Shown here piece after piece: positions 31,801 through 34,104 of a stretch of DNA of 34,104 nucleotides (position 1 is the first letter of the stretch; every line of letters starts with the position of its first letter). A program made the translations under genes and the position numbers. Source of the DNA: Bernardetiaceae bacterium (GTDB lineage Bacteria; Bacteroidota; Bacteroidia; Cytophagales; Thermoflexibacteraceae); contig JALONO010000006.1 of the NCBI GenBank assembly GCA_025454895.1, positions 1 through 34,104 on the forward strand, read 5' to 3'. The notes beneath the pieces are model-generated. The model did no database searches and was not told the origin of the DNA. It worked only from the letters and a program-made list of their open reading frames with translations.

Positions 31801-34104
31801 ATGCGCCAAAAATACGTTTTGTGGATGGCCCTGGCCCTGTTGCCGGGCTGGCTGATGGCCCAAACGCCCGCGCCGGGGCAGCAACTGCCCGCCAACCAGT
31901 TCACCGCCGAGGACCTGCGGGCCTTGGAGGCCAAGGAGCGGCAAACGGTGGTATCGGCCAGCCGCTCGGCCAAAAACGCCGATCAGGTGCCCATTACCGT
32001 GCATGTGGTGTTTGGCGACGAAATCCGTAAAAATGGCTATATCAGCCTGACCGATGTGCTCAAGCACGTGCCCGGGTTCCGGGTGAGCCAGCCCGGCTCG
32101 GGCCGCAAGGGTGAGACCTTCCTCATGCGGGGCATGTTGGGCAACCGGTACGCCAAAATTCTGGTCAACGGCATCCCCATCCAGCCTTCGGTGCTGGACG
32201 GCATGCCCCTGGGCGAGCAACTGCCCATCCAACACGCCGAGCGCATTGAAATTATCTACGGCACAGCCTCAGCCATGTACGGGGCCGATGCCATGGCCGG
32301 GGTGATCAACATCATTTTGCCCCAAACCGAAAAATCGGCCTTTGCCCGGGCCAATGTTACCAGCCAGACCCTGGGCGGCTACATCCACGCCAACTTTACG
32401 GCCGGGGGCAAGCTGGGCAAAAACCAGAACATTTTGCGCTACTCGATTTACGGCAGCCAGAGCCGCCGCGACAACCAGCAACTGGCCCCGGACCGCCGCC
32501 AGGTTTTTGTGCCGCGCAGCTACCTCTCCACCCGCGACCTGATCCTGTGGAACCGCATCCGCAACGAAACCCTGCTTTATTTCGACGGCACGCTGGACGA
32601 AGTAACCGTGGGCAACCTGCCCCACGAGAGCCAACTAGTGGGCTGGCAAATGGAGTGGCGCAAGTGGCGGTTCTCCTACAACTTTATGCGCCGCCAGGAC
32701 CACAGCTCGCTGGGGCAATCGCCCGTTAGCTACGCCTACGGCCGGCCCAACAACTACCTGGGCGAGCGTACCCAGCGGGCCACCCTCAGCCGCGAGCACG
32801 CTACCGAGACCTTCTCATCGCTCACTAACCTGAGCTACACCCGCTACCGGATGGACAACGGCTCCTCGTTTGGCACCACCTACAACCTAGGGTCGGGCGG
32901 CAACACGGGCTACGTATTCTCTGCCTCCGACGACCTGTTTGCCGAGCACCTGTTCACTTTCCGTCCCGGCAAGGGGGCCTGGGAGTTTGTGGTGGGCGGC
33001 TCGGGCCAATATTCGGGCAACCTGCCCGAAACCAACTTTCTGCGCCGGCCTTTTGACGAGGGGCACTACCGTGCGTTCTCGACCCAGGCCATCCCCGAAA
33101 ACCCCGACTTTGCCCGTTACCAGATCGGTGATTTTGGCTTTAACCCCTTGACTTTCTACAACTTGGCCGGGTTTGCCCAAGTGTATTTCACTAAAAACAA
33201 GTTTACCTTTCTGGGCGGCGTGCGGGCCGATTACAACTCGCGCTACCGGGCCATCGTTTACCCCCGGTTGGCCCTGAGCTACCAGTTGCCCGACAAGTCG
33301 GCCCTGCGGGTGGCCCTTGGCTCGGCTTACCGGGCCCCGGCGACCAACCAGGCGTTTGCCTCGCAGGCCACTCTGGCCACGTTCCAACTCTCGGGCAACC
33401 GCACCGAAACCCGCCCCATGTTCGGGTTTGTGCCCAATCCCGACCTGCAGCCGGAGGGCCTTGGCTCGGTCGAGATCGGCTGGCGCAAGCGGGTGGCCAA
33501 CCGGTTCCTGATCGATGCCAACGCCTACGCGCACACCACCATGGGCATGATCGTGGCCGGCATTACCTCGGTGGGTTTTGGCAACCGCGCCCAAGACGTG
33601 CGCCAGTACCAAAACACGACCAACCAAGGCACCACCCTACTGGGCCTGCAAACCACCATCCGGGCCGACAACCTGGTGAAGCGGATCAAGCTGGGGGCCG
33701 AAGCCAGCCTGAGCTTTACCCACGGCGAAACCAGACTTTCGGACGAGACCACCCTGGTCGGCTACCGCTCCATGCCCGCTTTCCTGGGCCAGTGGCGGCT
33801 CCACGCCGAGCCGGTGCGGCGGCTCTACCTGGCCGTGGAGGGCCAAACCCTCGGGCGCGCCCTGCGGGCGTACCAGCAGCCCGACGATCCGTTTTGGTTC
33901 GAGGCCTACCGCCACACGCCCGGCTACACCAACCTGGACGTGCTGGCCCGCTACAACCTGAGCAAGCAACTGAGCGGCTACGTGCGGGTGAACAACCTGC
34001 TCAATGCCAGCTATGGCGGCATCGATGCCTCGGGCACCAACGCCGACCTGATCTACAACCTCCAGCGCGGCCGGATCATTTATTTCGGGATGAGCTTTTG
34101 GTTT
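31801..34104 (+). CDS. TonB-dependent outer-membrane receptor (runs to window end)
   Basis: The frame is open from ATG 31801 to the last base, 768 codons, with no stop. The protein has a signal peptide (MRQKYVLWMALALLPGWLMA), a TonB-box-like QTVVSASRS near residue 45, and a plug domain (about 55-180: LTDVLKHVPGFRVSQP, FLMRGMLGNRYAKILVNGIP, IEIIYGTASAMYGADAMAGVINII). A 22-strand-type barrel follows, with the typical late motifs NPDLQPEGLGSVEIGW and YVRVNNLLNASY. The last residues, YFGMSFWF, end in Phe as such barrels do, so the stop codon is probably immediately outside the window. It lacks the carboxypeptidase-like N-terminal domain of SusC proteins, so it is closer to siderophore/cobalamin/colicin-I receptor types. 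The ligand is unknown. Confidence 0.9.
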   Translation, partial: MRQKYVLWMALALLPGWLMAQTPAPGQQLPANQFTAEDLRALEAKERQTVVSASRSAKNADQVPITVHVVFGDEIRKNGYISLTDVLKHVPGFRVSQPGSGRKGETFLMRGMLGNRYAKILVNGIPIQPSVLDGMPLGEQLPIQHAERIEIIYGTASAMYGADAMAGVINIILPQTEKSAFARANVTSQTLGGYIHANFTAGGKLGKNQNILRYSIYGSQSRRDNQQLAPDRRQVFVPRSYLSTRDLILWNRIRNETLLYFDGTLDEVTVGNLPHESQLVGWQMEWRKWRFSYNFMRRQDHSSLGQSPVSYAYGRPNNYLGERTQRATLSREHATETFSSLTNLSYTRYRMDNGSSFGTTYNLGSGGNTGYVFSASDDLFAEHLFTFRPGKGAWEFVVGGSGQYSGNLPETNFLRRPFDEGHYRAFSTQAIPENPDFARYQIGDFGFNPLTFYNLAGFAQVYFTKNKFTFLGGVRADYNSRYRAIVYPRLALSYQLPDKSALRVALGSAYRAPATNQAFASQATLATFQLSGNRTETRPMFGFVPNPDLQPEGLGSVEIGWRKRVANRFLIDANAYAHTTMGMIVAGITSVGFGNRAQDVRQYQNTTNQGTTLLGLQTTIRADNLVKRIKLGAEASLSFTHGETRLSDETTLVGYRSMPAFLGQWRLHAEPVRRLYLAVEGQTLGRALRAYQQPDDPFWFEAYRHTPGYTNLDVLARYNLSKQLSGYVRVNNLLNASYGGIDASGTNADLIYNLQRGRIIYFGMSFWF

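Noticed and set aside
1-34104. CRISPR array, prophage or integrated element
   Set aside because: No spaced direct-repeat series, cas, integrase or phage structural genes were seen anywhere in the window.

Overview
The window looks like chromosomal DNA from a member of the Bacteroidota, most likely a Cytophagales-type bacterium. The evidence is a T9SS type B sorting domain, BshA of bacillithiol synthesis, a TonB of the Bacteroidota type, a TonB-dependent receptor, an MdlA-like ABC half-transporter, and repeated copies of the Bacteroidota -7 promoter element TAnnTTTG (often exactly TAATTTTG) just upstream of genes. Coding DNA is GC-rich with many GCC and GGC codons; intergenic DNA is clearly richer in A and T. 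The genus cannot be told from the sequence alone. I see no phage, transposase, integrase or CRISPR array.

Layout. 1-5654 (+): menC, an ABC exporter half, then a translationally coupled pair of a galactosyltransferase-like glycosyltransferase and an asparagine-synthetase-like enzyme. 6020-7615 (+): a glycosyltransferase fused to a methyltransferase-like domain, meeting bshA (-) tail to tail. 8999-11528 (-): divIVA-like gene, trigger factor and tRNA-Leu(UAG), each followed by its own terminator. 11609-14573 (+): bifunctional (p)ppGpp synthetase/hydrolase and a small cytochrome c. 14806-17717 (-): a beta-barrel porin and an ammonium transporter. 18075-20891 (+): a MacB/FtsX-type permease, a fructosamine-kinase-like protein and hisIE. 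21039-24987 (-): siaB-siaC, maf plus a class V aminotransferase, and tonB. 25255-27162 (-): a large T9SS-secreted protein. 27365-34104 (+): a WcaE-like glycosyltransferase, a Uma2-type nuclease-fold protein, a GCS2-CBS fusion protein, and a TonB-dependent receptor that runs to the last base.

How they fit. Most genes are housekeeping: menaquinone, histidine, thiol and stringent-response functions, protein folding and nitrogen uptake. Three glycosyltransferase genes, the amidotransferase-like gene and the exporter point to surface-glycan assembly, but they do not form one complete locus. The least routine parts are the SiaB/SiaC switch without its known phosphatase and cyclase partners, the GT-methyltransferase fusion, the asparagine-synthetase-like protein that lacks its glutaminase nucleophile, the GCS2-CBS fusion, and two recurring intergenic DNA motifs (a 14-base palindrome fused to -7 boxes, and TGATTnnnAATTA).
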